Shown one piece after another: positions 1 through 6,425 of a DNA stretch of 6,535 bases (positions are counted from its first letter, which is position 1; every line of letters starts with the position of its first letter). Where the stretch lies: positions 1 to 6,535 of the forward strand of contig JAEWIW010000055.1 of NCBI GenBank assembly GCA_023386855.1, written 5' to 3'. The notes under the pieces were generated by a model, which worked only from the letters and a program-made list of their open reading frames with translations, made no database searches and was not told where the DNA came from. Position numbers and translations under genes: made by a program. The DNA is from Bacteroidota bacterium (lineage in GTDB: Bacteria; Bacteroidota; Bacteroidia; Chitinophagales; Chitinophagaceae).

Positions 1-664
1 TGGTATTCTTTTCAACGAACAGCATATGGTAGATAGCAGAGATTTGTGTGATCTGCTCTTTGGTATATCCTTTTCTTTGCAGCCCAACAATATTCACTCC
101 CATATAACTCAGGGGTTCCCTTGCTGCTTTTACAAATGGAGGTACATCCTTGCGGATTACGGTATGCCCGGCAATATAGGTATGCGCGCCAATATGTATG
201 AACTGGTGCGCACCGGCAAGTCCACCAAGGATGGCATAATCATCAACGGTAACATGCCCGGCCAGCTGAACCGCATTGGCCAGGATCACATGGTCGCCCA
301 AAATACAATCATGTGCAACATGCGCATAAGCCATCAGGAGACAATCTGATCCTACAACGGTTTTCCATTTATCCTTTGTTCCACGGTGAATGGTTACACA
401 TTCGCGGATGGTTGTATTATCGCCCACTTCAGTGGTGGTCACTTCCCCTACGAACTTAAGATCCTGGGGAATGGCGCCGATTACTGCGCCCGGAAAAATT
501 TTGCAATTGCTGCCAATGGTCGTTCCCTCGAAAATGACGGAGTTAGACATGATATGTGTTCCATCGCCGATACTGACATTGTCGTGTATTGCGGCAAACG
601 GATCAATGGTAACATTGTTCCCGATCTTTGCATTAGGATGAATATATGCGAGGGGACTGATCAT
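1..664 (-). CDS. lpxA: Acyl-[ACP]--UDP-N-acetylglucosamine O-acyltransferase LpxA (C-terminus missing at window edge)
   Basis: LpxA transfers a 3-hydroxyacyl chain from ACP to the 3-OH of UDP-GlcNAc, the first step of lipid A synthesis, in the cytoplasm as a trimer. The window holds 221 codons of a family usually about 255-265 residues long, so roughly 40 C-terminal residues are lost at the edge. From residue 1 the protein shows left-handed beta-helix hexapeptide repeats (IGNNVTI, IGDGTHI, IGSNCKI). The family signatures are GAIPQDLKF (Q67, D68), REC-VTIHRGT (H93) and AHVAHDC, where H118 aligns with catalytic His125 of E. coli. HQFIHIGAH and VNIVGLQRKG follow. The position aligned with the E. 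coli acyl-chain ruler Gly173 is also glycine (G166), which is compatible with a long acyl chain. The ATG at 664 gives the standard MISPLAYIHP start and lies 2 bases after the lpxC/fabZ stop, implying translational coupling. No Shine-Dalgarno is visible. Family assignment is very secure. Confidence 0.97.
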   Translation of the reverse strand, partial: MISPLAYIHPNAKIGNNVTIDPFAAIHDNVSIGDGTHIMSNSVIFEGTTIGSNCKIFPGAVIGAIPQDLKFVGEVTTTEVGDNTTIRECVTIHRGTKDKWKTVVGSDCLLMAYAHVAHDCILGDHVILANAVQLAGHVTVDDYAILGGLAGAHQFIHIGAHTYIAGHTVIRKDVPPFVKAAREPLSYMGVNIVGLQRKGYTKEQITQISAIYHMLFVEKNT

Positions 665-666
665 AC

Positions 667-2082
667 TTACGCTTTAGGTCTTTTTACAATTTGAGCTACT
701 AATTCGGCCTCTGTTACCAGTTTATCGCCAACATATATTGTTCCTCTCATTTCACAAATCCCTCTGCGTATCGGGCTGATCAATTCCATTTTCAGGAGCA
801 GCGTGTCTCCCGGAACAACTTTTTGTTTGAACTTGCAATTTTCTATCTTAAGAAAATAAGTGTCGTATTTATCTTCCGTATCCCTTGGAATCGCAAGGAA
901 TCCACCAGCCTGTGCCAGCGCCTCCACCTGCAATACGCCAGGCATTACACAGTTACCAGGGAAATGCCCCTGGAAGAAAGGTTCATTATAAGTTACATTC
1001 TTTATTGCCACCACTTTCTTATCTGTCAGCTCGATCACTTTATCTACCATCAGGAAAGGATACCTGTGCGGCAATACCTGTTCTATCTGGTGAATGTCCA
1101 TGATCGGGGGCTGGCTTGGATTATATTTCGGTATCTCGCCTTTCTGCCTGATCCGCTTAATATGTTCCTTGATCTTTTTAGCAAACTTCACATTGGCAGC
1201 ATGCCCCGGCCGGTTGGCTATGATATGTGCCTTGAAGGGATATCCCACCAGCGCCAGGTCGCCCACCACATCCAGCAGCTTATGTCGTGCCGGTTCATTA
1301 GGAAACCTCAGGCTAAGGTTATTGAGTATTCCAGCTTCACTGACCTGTACATCCTTCTTTTTGAAGATCTTCGAGATCCTGTTCACCTGGTCTTCTGTTA
1401 CCGGCTTATCCACTACCACGATCGCGTTATTGATATCACCACCCTTGATAAGGTTGTTGGATACCAGCATTTCCAGTTCATGGAAGAAAGAGAACGTGCG
1501 ACAGGGCGCAATTTCCCTGTTAAAATCCCTGATATTCTTGAGCATCGCATGCTGCGTGCCGAGAACTGGCGAGTTGAAGTCGATCAGGGTATTGATACGG
1601 TAATCATGGTAGGGTAATGCTACCATTTCTACCTTTTTCTCTTCATCAACAAAAGTGATATTATTCTCCAGTGTATAGTAAATCTTGGGGGCACTCTGCT
1701 GCAGTGTTCCTGTTTTTTCAAGAACATCAACAAAAGGTTGTGCGCTTCCATCCAGGATGGGTACTTCTTCACCATCGATTTCAATCAGGAGGTTGTCTAT
1801 TCCCATTCCCACCAGTGAGGCCATGAGATGCTCTACTGTGCTGACTTTTGCCCCGTTGACTTCAAGCGTGGTGCTCCTGTTGGTTTCTACCACGTTATCT
1901 ACATCCGCCTTGATCAGGGTTTTTTCGGGAAGATCTACCCGTTGAAAAACAATGCCTGTATTGGGTTCTGCAGGCTTTAACCGCATAGTAACCGACTGCC
2001 CGGTATGAATGCCGGCACCCGATATCGTAATTTCCTCTTTGATTGTGTGCTGAAAGGACTGTCCGTTGTTTGTCGACTCCAT
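667..2082 (-). CDS. lpxC/fabZ: Bifunctional UDP-3-O-acyl-GlcNAc deacetylase / 3-hydroxyacyl-ACP dehydratase (LpxC-FabZ fusion)
   Basis: This 471-residue fusion joins two cytoplasmic enzymes. Residues about 10-310 are LpxC, the zinc deacetylase that commits the cell to lipid A. E84-H85 in STVEHLMASL matches the E. coli E78/H79 motif. H267 and D271 in HKLLDVVGD complete the zinc site, and H294 in RPGHAAN matches the catalytic His265. The segment at about 225-255, between NAIVVVDKP and the HKLLD motif, is longer and more lysine-rich than in E. coli LpxC. Residues about 328-471 are FabZ, a hot-dog dehydratase: LPHRYPFLMVDKV at 337-349, then catalytic H373 in GHFPG and E387 in QVEALAQAG. A short basic/proline linker (about 311-327) joins them in frame with no stop. 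The ATG at 2082 leaves about 10 residues before the LpxC fold; no Shine-Dalgarno is visible. It lies 29 bases after lpxD and 2 bases before lpxA. This fusion is known in Bacteroidota. Call is very secure. Confidence 0.97.
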   Translation of the reverse strand: MESTNNGQSFQHTIKEEITISGAGIHTGQSVTMRLKPAEPNTGIVFQRVDLPEKTLIKADVDNVVETNRSTTLEVNGAKVSTVEHLMASLVGMGIDNLLIEIDGEEVPILDGSAQPFVDVLEKTGTLQQSAPKIYYTLENNITFVDEEKKVEMVALPYHDYRINTLIDFNSPVLGTQHAMLKNIRDFNREIAPCRTFSFFHELEMLVSNNLIKGGDINNAIVVVDKPVTEDQVNRISKIFKKKDVQVSEAGILNNLSLRFPNEPARHKLLDVVGDLALVGYPFKAHIIANRPGHAANVKFAKKIKEHIKRIRQKGEIPKYNPSQPPIMDIHQIEQVLPHRYPFLMVDKVIELTDKKVVAIKNVTYNEPFFQGHFPGNCVMPGVLQVEALAQAGGFLAIPRDTEDKYDTYFLKIENCKFKQKVVPGDTLLLKMELISPIRRGICEMRGTIYVGDKLVTEAELVAQIVKRPKA

Positions 2083-2088
2083 AAGCTG

Positions 2089-2096
2089 CGAAAGTA
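2089..2096 (-). promoter_or_regulatory. Possible Bacteroidota -7 element (TACTTTCG) abutting the lpxC/fabZ start
   Basis: On the minus strand TACTTTCG is followed by CAGCTT and then the lpxC/fabZ ATG. It matches the Bacteroidota -7 consensus TAnnTTTG at all but one base. Initiation about 6-8 bases downstream would put the transcript start at or just inside the ATG, giving a leaderless message from within the operon. No convincing -33 TTTG element is seen at the expected distance, so this is only a candidate. Confidence 0.3.
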
Positions 2097-2111
2097 AGGA
2101 AAAACCTACTT

Positions 2112-3164
2112 TCAGATACCAGCTTTTTCCGTCATTAACTGTCTTACAAGGTTTTCGAGTTCACTGATCCTTTTTTCCAGGTCGGGCAGGTTACGGGTTA
2201 TCGCCTGGCTTCTCAATGCGCTGGTATAATCAAATGCAGGAGATCCTGTAACGGTTGAATTGGGGACCTTGATGGATTTGCTGACACCGCTCTGGGCATT
2301 GATCCTGGCACCATCGGCGATCTGGATATGACCTACAATACCCGCCTGTCCGCCGATCATAACATTATTACCGATCTTGGTACTTCCGCTAACCCCCGCC
2401 TGTGCGGCAATAGCTGTATTATGACCCACTTCAACATTATGTGCAATCTGGATAAGGTTATCCAGCTTGGCTCCCTCGCGGATCAGGGTTGATCCCATGG
2501 TTGCCCTGTCGATAGTGGCATTGGCCCCGATCTCGACATTGTTCTCAATAACTACATTGCCGATCTGGGGTACTTTCTTATATGATCCATCGGGCTGTGG
2601 CGCAAAGCCAAAACCATCGCTTCCTATTACGGTACCGGCATGAATGGTTACATTGTCGCCAATGATACAATCATGGTAAACTCTCACGCCTGGATGAAGA
2701 ATGGTGTTGTCGCCAATCCGGGCATTATTCCCGATATAGACATTCGGGTAAACCTTGACATTATTTCCAAGTACAACCTGTTCACCGATAAAGGCAAAAG
2801 CGCCAACGTAAATGTTCTCGCCCAGTTTAGCAGAGCTGGCAATATAGGAAGGGTCCTGGATGCCGGTAAGCTGCTGGGCTACCACTTCCTGGTATTTGGT
2901 TAGAAGGGTAGCAAAAGCACTGTAGGCATTTTCAACCCTGATCAGGGTTGGCTGAACATCCTGCTTCAATTCCTGCGAAGCATTGATGATAATGATGGAT
3001 GCGCTGGTGCTGTAAATGAAATCCTCGTATTTGGGGTTGGCAAGGAAAGTAAGCTGCCCTTCACGGGCCTCTTCAATCTTTCCAATTGAACTCACCAGCG
3101 TATCAGGATTCCCCTCTACCGTTCCGCTGATCATCATCGCTATCTGTGCTGCAGTGAATTGCAT
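2112..3164 (-). CDS. lpxD: UDP-3-O-(3-hydroxyacyl)glucosamine N-acyltransferase LpxD
   Basis: LpxD adds the N-linked hydroxyacyl chain to the amine freed by LpxC, forming the diacylated UDP-glucosamine precursor of lipid A in the cytoplasm. Its 350 residues match the usual length (about 340-350). Residues 1-100 are the N-terminal uridine-binding domain, with LTFLANPKY at 38-46 resembling the E. coli ITFMVNPKY segment. Residues about 105-305 form the left-handed beta-helix of hexapeptide repeats (IGNNARI, IGDNTIL, IGDNVTI, IGANATI). The signature GSDGFGFAP lies at 181-189. H242 in QIAHNVEVG aligns with the catalytic His239 of E. coli, and H279 in VGHIQIA with His276. The C-terminal 325-345 (PDLEKRISELENLVRQL) is a short coiled coil, as expected for the trimer. 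The ATG at 3164 is preferred over the methionines at residues 10 and 11, which would cut the uridine domain. It lies 10 bases after the HD gene stop, so co-transcription is likely. Confidence 0.97.
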   Translation of the reverse strand: MQFTAAQIAMMISGTVEGNPDTLVSSIGKIEEAREGQLTFLANPKYEDFIYSTSASIIIINASQELKQDVQPTLIRVENAYSAFATLLTKYQEVVAQQLTGIQDPSYIASSAKLGENIYVGAFAFIGEQVVLGNNVKVYPNVYIGNNARIGDNTILHPGVRVYHDCIIGDNVTIHAGTVIGSDGFGFAPQPDGSYKKVPQIGNVVIENNVEIGANATIDRATMGSTLIREGAKLDNLIQIAHNVEVGHNTAIAAQAGVSGSTKIGNNVMIGGQAGIVGHIQIADGARINAQSGVSKSIKVPNSTVTGSPAFDYTSALRSQAITRNLPDLEKRISELENLVRQLMTEKAGI

Positions 3165-3174
3165 ATATGTTTTG

Positions 3175-4389
3175 TTATCTCAGGTGGCAAATATAGAATT
3201 TTTTCACAGGGGTGGCGATGGTTTGCTGTATCAGCGCATGCTCCACTCCTGAAATATCCGTTACGGTTCCGTCTTTAAACAGGATATCGATTTTTTCTTC
3301 GGTAGGGTTGTAGGTGGTATTCTGGGCTACACCAGTAAAAACGAAATAATTCGCTTCTTCGTCCGTGATCTGCAAATTTTCCGCAACTTTTTTTCTCAAC
3401 TCCTCTACATCATCCTCCTGGAAGGGCGTTGACTGGAGCTTTACCTTGAACAACTTCCGGTCGACCAGCAATGTGCTGAGTGCCGACAGCACCTTGTCTT
3501 CATGGAATACCCAGTTCTTGATGGTGGCCATAACATCATAATCATCAAGCATACAGAACTTGTCGAGGTGCTTTTCCATATCAGGGGCTTCCTGCTGTTG
3601 CAAAAAGAAATCAAAGGGGATGGAAGTAGACGCCACTTTTATTCCTTTGCTGATCAGCTCCTTGGCTCTCTCGATGATCTTTACCAGCAGCATTTCCGCC
3701 GCAAGCACGGTTTTATGGAGGTAAACCTGCCAATACATCAGCCTCCTGGATAAAAGAAATTTTTCAATGGAATAAATACCCTTTTCTTCCACCATCAGTC
3801 GGCCATGGTGCACTATCAGCATCTTGATGATCCTGTCGTACCCGATCACCCCTTCCGCTACTCCGGTGAAGAAACTGTCTCTCGACAGGTAATCCATCCT
3901 GTCTACATCAATTTGGCCCGAGATGAGCTGGTGAAGGAATTTTTTGGGATAGGAATCCTGGAATATGCTTAATGCCATATCCAGTTCGCCATGGAATTCT
4001 TTATTCAATTTCTCCATGATCATGAGTGAAAGGGTTTCGTGATGCGTATCCCTGATCAGCACATTCTCAAGAGAATGGGAAAATGGCCCATGCCCGATAT
4101 CATGCAGCAGGATGGCAGCTTTGGCCGCAACCTCCTCCGGGCCGGTGATATCAACGCCCTTGCTTTTTAATTCAGAAAGGGCATTACACATTAAATGATA
4201 GGCTCCCAGCGAATGATGAAGCCTTGAATGAACAGCACCGGGGTAAACAAGATGGGCAAATGCCATCTGGTTGATCCTCCTAAGACGCTGGTAACATGGA
4301 TGGGCAACGATCTTCAGAATGAGCGGGTCGTCGAGTGTTATAAAGCCATAAACAGGGTCATTGATGATCTTTCTAGTCCTGTTACTCAT
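3175..4389 (-). CDS. HD-superfamily phosphohydrolase (dNTPase/SAMHD1-like, COG1078 type), first gene of the lpx operon
   Basis: This 404-residue soluble protein belongs to the HD phosphohydrolases related to dNTP triphosphohydrolases and SAMHD1. The N-terminus (KIINDPVYGFITLDDPL, 7-23) is typical of the COG1078 branch. Metal-site residues are visible: H59 in SRLHHSLGAYH, H96-D97 in LLHDIGHGPFSHSLE, and D163 in the DVDRMDYLSRD motif (161-171), which parallels the DVDKWDYFARD motif of SAMHD1. Residues after about 200 form a helical domain followed by a more variable C-terminal part (about 310-404). No signal peptide or membrane segment is seen. A nucleotide substrate is a family-based inference; the real substrate and any effector cannot be read from sequence. 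The ATG at 4389 gives MSNRTRKIINDPVYG. A -7 promoter element lies about 42 bases upstream, and lpxD follows after 10 bases, so this gene probably leads the lipid A operon. The family is secure, the function is not. Confidence 0.92.
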   Translation of the reverse strand: MSNRTRKIINDPVYGFITLDDPLILKIVAHPCYQRLRRINQMAFAHLVYPGAVHSRLHHSLGAYHLMCNALSELKSKGVDITGPEEVAAKAAILLHDIGHGPFSHSLENVLIRDTHHETLSLMIMEKLNKEFHGELDMALSIFQDSYPKKFLHQLISGQIDVDRMDYLSRDSFFTGVAEGVIGYDRIIKMLIVHHGRLMVEEKGIYSIEKFLLSRRLMYWQVYLHKTVLAAEMLLVKIIERAKELISKGIKVASTSIPFDFFLQQQEAPDMEKHLDKFCMLDDYDVMATIKNWVFHEDKVLSALSTLLVDRKLFKVKLQSTPFQEDDVEELRKKVAENLQITDEEANYFVFTGVAQNTTYNPTEEKIDILFKDGTVTDISGVEHALIQQTIATPVKKFYICHLR

Positions 4390-4431
4390 TCTGTTGCTTA
4401 ATTGTTAAATGAACCGAAGCAAAATAGCCTG

Positions 4432-4439
4432 CAAAAGTA
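4432..4439 (-). promoter_or_regulatory. Putative -7 promoter element (TACTTTTG) for the HD-lpxD-lpxC/fabZ-lpxA operon
   Basis: On the minus strand TACTTTTG, followed by CAGG, matches the Bacteroidota -7 consensus TAnnTTTG exactly. It would give a 5' leader of roughly 35 bases before the HD gene ATG at 4389. The -33 region is AT-rich (TTATTTTA) but lacks a clean TTTG. It sits in the only sizeable intergenic gap of the minus-strand block, directly upstream of its first gene, which supports the call. Confidence 0.6.
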
Positions 4440-4459
4440 CGAATGCCAGGCAGATAAAA

Positions 4460-4467
4460 TAATTTTG
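4460..4467 (+). promoter_or_regulatory. Putative -7 promoter element (TAATTTTG) for the porX-like gene
   Basis: TAATTTTG matches the Bacteroidota -7 consensus TAnnTTTG exactly and lies 64 bases before the porX ATG, giving a leader of about 57-59 bases. No clear TTTG is seen at the -33 position, which would fall on the divergent operon's -7 box. The leader is A-rich near the start codon. Its only Shine-Dalgarno-like string, AAGGAG at 4484-4489, is about 42 bases from the ATG and too far to act as a ribosome site. Confidence 0.5.
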
Positions 4468-4531
4468 TTAGCTTGTTGAGCCTAAGGAGCAAAAAAAGAT
4501 ATAACCAGCGAATAAAAACGAATAAACCAGT

Positions 4532-6088
4532 ATGGGTGTTGCCAAAATTTTATGGGTGGATGATGAAATGGAAAGTCTTCAATCCCAGATCCTGTTTCTT
4601 GAGAACAAAGGATACGAGGTAAAAGCACTGACCAATGGTTTTGATGCAATAGATTACCTGAAAGAAAATCATGTTGATGTAGTTCTCCTCGATGAATCCA
4701 TGCCCGGTATCACAGGGCTTGAAACCCTTGCCCAGATCAAGGAGATCAGTAGCCAGACACCCGTTGTGCTGATTACCAAGAATGAAACCGAGAACCTGAT
4801 GGACGATGCGATCGGGAGCCAGATCACCGATTACCTGATCAAACCCGTCAACCCCAACCAGGTTTTGCTCAGCCTTAAAAAGATCATCGATAACAAACGC
4901 CTGGTTGCGGAAAAAACTACCACGGCCTACCAGCAACAGTTCCGTAATCTCTTCATGGCACTCAACAGCAACCCGGATCATAATGAGTGGATGGATATCT
5001 ATAAAAAGCTGGTGTACTGGGAACTTGAAATGGAAAAAAGCGATAGTCCTGAAATGCGTGAAGTGCTTCAATCGCAGAAGAGCGAAGCCAACACGGAGTT
5101 TTTCAAGTTTGTTTCAAAGAATTATTCGAAATGGGTGGCGCCAAAAAGTGATACAGGGCCAATCATGTCGCACAGTCTTTTTAAATTTAAAGTGCTGCCG
5201 CATGTTGAAAAAGGAATACCTACTTTCTTTGTTCTGATCGATAATTTACGGTTCGACCAATGGAAGGCGATACAGCCCCTTTTTTCTGAAAGCTTCCGGA
5301 TTTTGGAAGAAGAAACTTTTTACAGTATACTTCCTACTGCAACGCAATACAGCAGGAATGCGATCTTCAGCGGTCTTCTTCCAATTGATATTGAAAAACA
5401 GTTTCCTTCGAGCTGGAAGAATGATGAAGAGGAAGGAGGAAAGAACCTGTTTGAAGAGGAGTTCTTCCGTTCCCAGCTAAAACGATTGAGGAGAGAGGAT
5501 ATCAGGATGTCTTATACAAAGGTGTTAAATCACCAGGCCGGCCAGGAACTGGTCAATAACATGCATAACCTGCTGAGTAATGATCTTAACGTGATCGTTT
5601 ACAATTTCGTGGATATGCTTAGTCATGCCCGTACGGAAATGGAAGTGCTGAAAGAACTGGCCAGCGATGAAATGAGTTACCGATCTGTTACCAGGAGCTG
5701 GTTTGAACACAGCCCATTGAACCAGGCCTTAAAGAAAATTGCGGATAAAAAATTCAATCTTATTCTTGCTACCGATCATGGAAGTGTTAGGGTGAAAACA
5801 CCAGCGAAAGTGATTGGCGATAAGCAAACCACCACTAACCTTCGATATAAACATGGCCGTAATCTTAATTATGAGCCACGTGATGTGCTTGCTTTCCGTG
5901 ATCCAAAAGAGGCAGGGCTTCCTTCACCAACAGTGAATTCCTCCTTTATTTTTGCCAAGGAGGATCTCTTCTTATGTTATCCCAATAATTACAACTACTA
6001 TGTAAATTATTACCGCAACACATTCCAGCATGGAGGCATCAGCCTTGAAGAAATGATTGTTCCCGTAATTAAAATGACTACAAGATAG
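4532..6088 (+). CDS. porX: PorX-like two-component response regulator with C-terminal PglZ (alkaline-phosphatase superfamily) domain
   Basis: In Porphyromonas and relatives PorX is the regulator, paired with sensor kinase PorY, that controls type IX secretion and gliding genes. At 518 residues this has the family length. Residues 1-125 are a CheY-like receiver: acidic pocket D10-D11-E12, phospho-acceptor D54 in VVLLDESMPG, T82, and Y101 and K104 in DYLIKPVNP. A helical linker (about 130-215) follows. Residues 225-518 are the PglZ domain, with candidate zinc ligands and catalytic residues D237 (FFVLIDNLRFDQW), T271 (LPTATQYSRNAIFSG), D361 and H365 (FVDMLSHAR), D415 and H416 (LATDHGSVRV) and H500 (FQHGGISLEEMIVP). 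These appear intact, so metal-dependent phosphodiesterase activity is plausible. There is no DNA-binding domain. The ATG at 4532 places MGVAKILWVDDE at the normal receiver start. No porY homologue or Por structural gene is in the window, so the T9SS role rests on family knowledge. Confidence 0.94.
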   Translation: MGVAKILWVDDEMESLQSQILFLENKGYEVKALTNGFDAIDYLKENHVDVVLLDESMPGITGLETLAQIKEISSQTPVVLITKNETENLMDDAIGSQITDYLIKPVNPNQVLLSLKKIIDNKRLVAEKTTTAYQQQFRNLFMALNSNPDHNEWMDIYKKLVYWELEMEKSDSPEMREVLQSQKSEANTEFFKFVSKNYSKWVAPKSDTGPIMSHSLFKFKVLPHVEKGIPTFFVLIDNLRFDQWKAIQPLFSESFRILEEETFYSILPTATQYSRNAIFSGLLPIDIEKQFPSSWKNDEEEGGKNLFEEEFFRSQLKRLRREDIRMSYTKVLNHQAGQELVNNMHNLLSNDLNVIVYNFVDMLSHARTEMEVLKELASDEMSYRSVTRSWFEHSPLNQALKKIADKKFNLILATDHGSVRVKTPAKVIGDKQTTTNLRYKHGRNLNYEPRDVLAFRDPKEAGLPSPTVNSSFIFAKEDLFLCYPNNYNYYVNYYRNTFQHGGISLEEMIVPVIKMTTR

Positions 6089-6096
6089 TAGCTTTG
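6089..6096 (+). promoter_or_regulatory. Possible -7 element (TAGCTTTG) abutting the start of the small hypothetical gene
   Basis: TAGCTTTG begins immediately after the porX stop codon and is followed by CAGCC and the ATG at 6102. It matches TAnnTTTG exactly. Initiation about 6-8 bases downstream would produce a leaderless or nearly leaderless transcript. No clear -33 TTTG is seen upstream, so the match could be chance; the gene may simply be read through from porX. Confidence 0.35.
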
Positions 6097-6101
6097 CAGC
6101 C

Positions 6102-6401
6102 ATGAAATACACACAGAATACCCTCGATAAAATAGAAAGGATCCTCGATGAGATGGAGTACGTGGTCCGTTATGAGCGGGGAAATTTTCAAAGTGGGTAT
6201 TGTATACTGGAACAAAAGAAAGTGGTGGTATTGAATAAATTCCTGCAGATGGAAGGTAGGATCAATACCCTGATGGATATTATTCCTCAATTGAAAATCG
6301 AACCTTCGCACCTGACCCAGGAAGCAAGGAAGACCTACGATGAGATCATAGCGCGGAAGGAAGAACAGGCCGAACAGTCGGAAGGTAAAGCAGAAGAATA
6401 A
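6102..6401 (+). CDS. Small conserved-looking protein of unknown function (99 residues)
   Basis: I do not recognise a characterised family. The protein is soluble, with no signal peptide, membrane segment or cysteine cluster (one Cys, C34). Residues 1-20 (NTLDKIERILDEMEYVVRY) look helical. Residues 22-47 (VRYERGNFQSGYCILEQKK then VVVLNKF) look like a beta-hairpin with conserved-style glycines and aromatics. Residues 48-66 (MEGRINTLMDIIPQL) form another helix. The last 25 residues are highly charged and Glu-rich (EEQAEQSEGKAEE), probably disordered. Evidence for a real gene: it starts 13 bases after porX, ends 24 bases before the next gene, is on the same strand, and has protein-like composition. 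The YERG-F-SGYCILE-KKVVVLNKF pattern resembles hypothetical proteins I associate with Bacteroidota genomes, but that is recollection, not a search. It may be an accessory of PorX or of the downstream MBL hydrolase; neither is shown. Confidence 0.8.
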   Translation: MKYTQNTLDKIERILDEMEYVVRYERGNFQSGYCILEQKKVVVLNKFLQMEGRINTLMDIIPQLKIEPSHLTQEARKTYDEIIARKEEQAEQSEGKAEE

Positions 6402-6425
6402 TCATAACCAGATAAGAAAAACATC

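Noticed and set aside
1099..1101. An internal ATG (residue 328) that could start a separate FabZ.
   Set aside because: The frame is continuous through the linker, and no ribosome site or promoter-like element is seen just upstream. Separate translation is not supported.
823..1617. A 264-codon open frame on the plus strand.
   Set aside because: It lies wholly antisense to lpxC/fabZ, whose zinc-site and dehydratase motifs are intact on the other strand. Its translation shows no recognisable domain.
1582..2948. Four exact copies of GATCAGGGT (1582, 1912, 2481, 2940) that might be a regulatory repeat.
   Set aside because: All four are in frame in lpxC or lpxD and encode Thr-Leu-Ile with the same codons (ACC CTG ATC). 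Codon preference explains them.
130..3000. Repeated short IG-N-type motifs in both lpxA and lpxD, suggesting a duplication.
   Set aside because: These are the hexapeptide repeats of the left-handed beta-helix shared by both acyltransferase families, not a recent DNA repeat.
4484..4489. AAGGAG as a Shine-Dalgarno sequence for porX.
   Set aside because: It is about 42 bases from the ATG at 4532, far beyond working distance, and no other start codon with an open frame lies at the right spacing.
4550..5071. A 173-codon open frame on the minus strand.
   Set aside because: It is antisense to the receiver domain of porX. The motif-bearing plus-strand frame explains the sequence.
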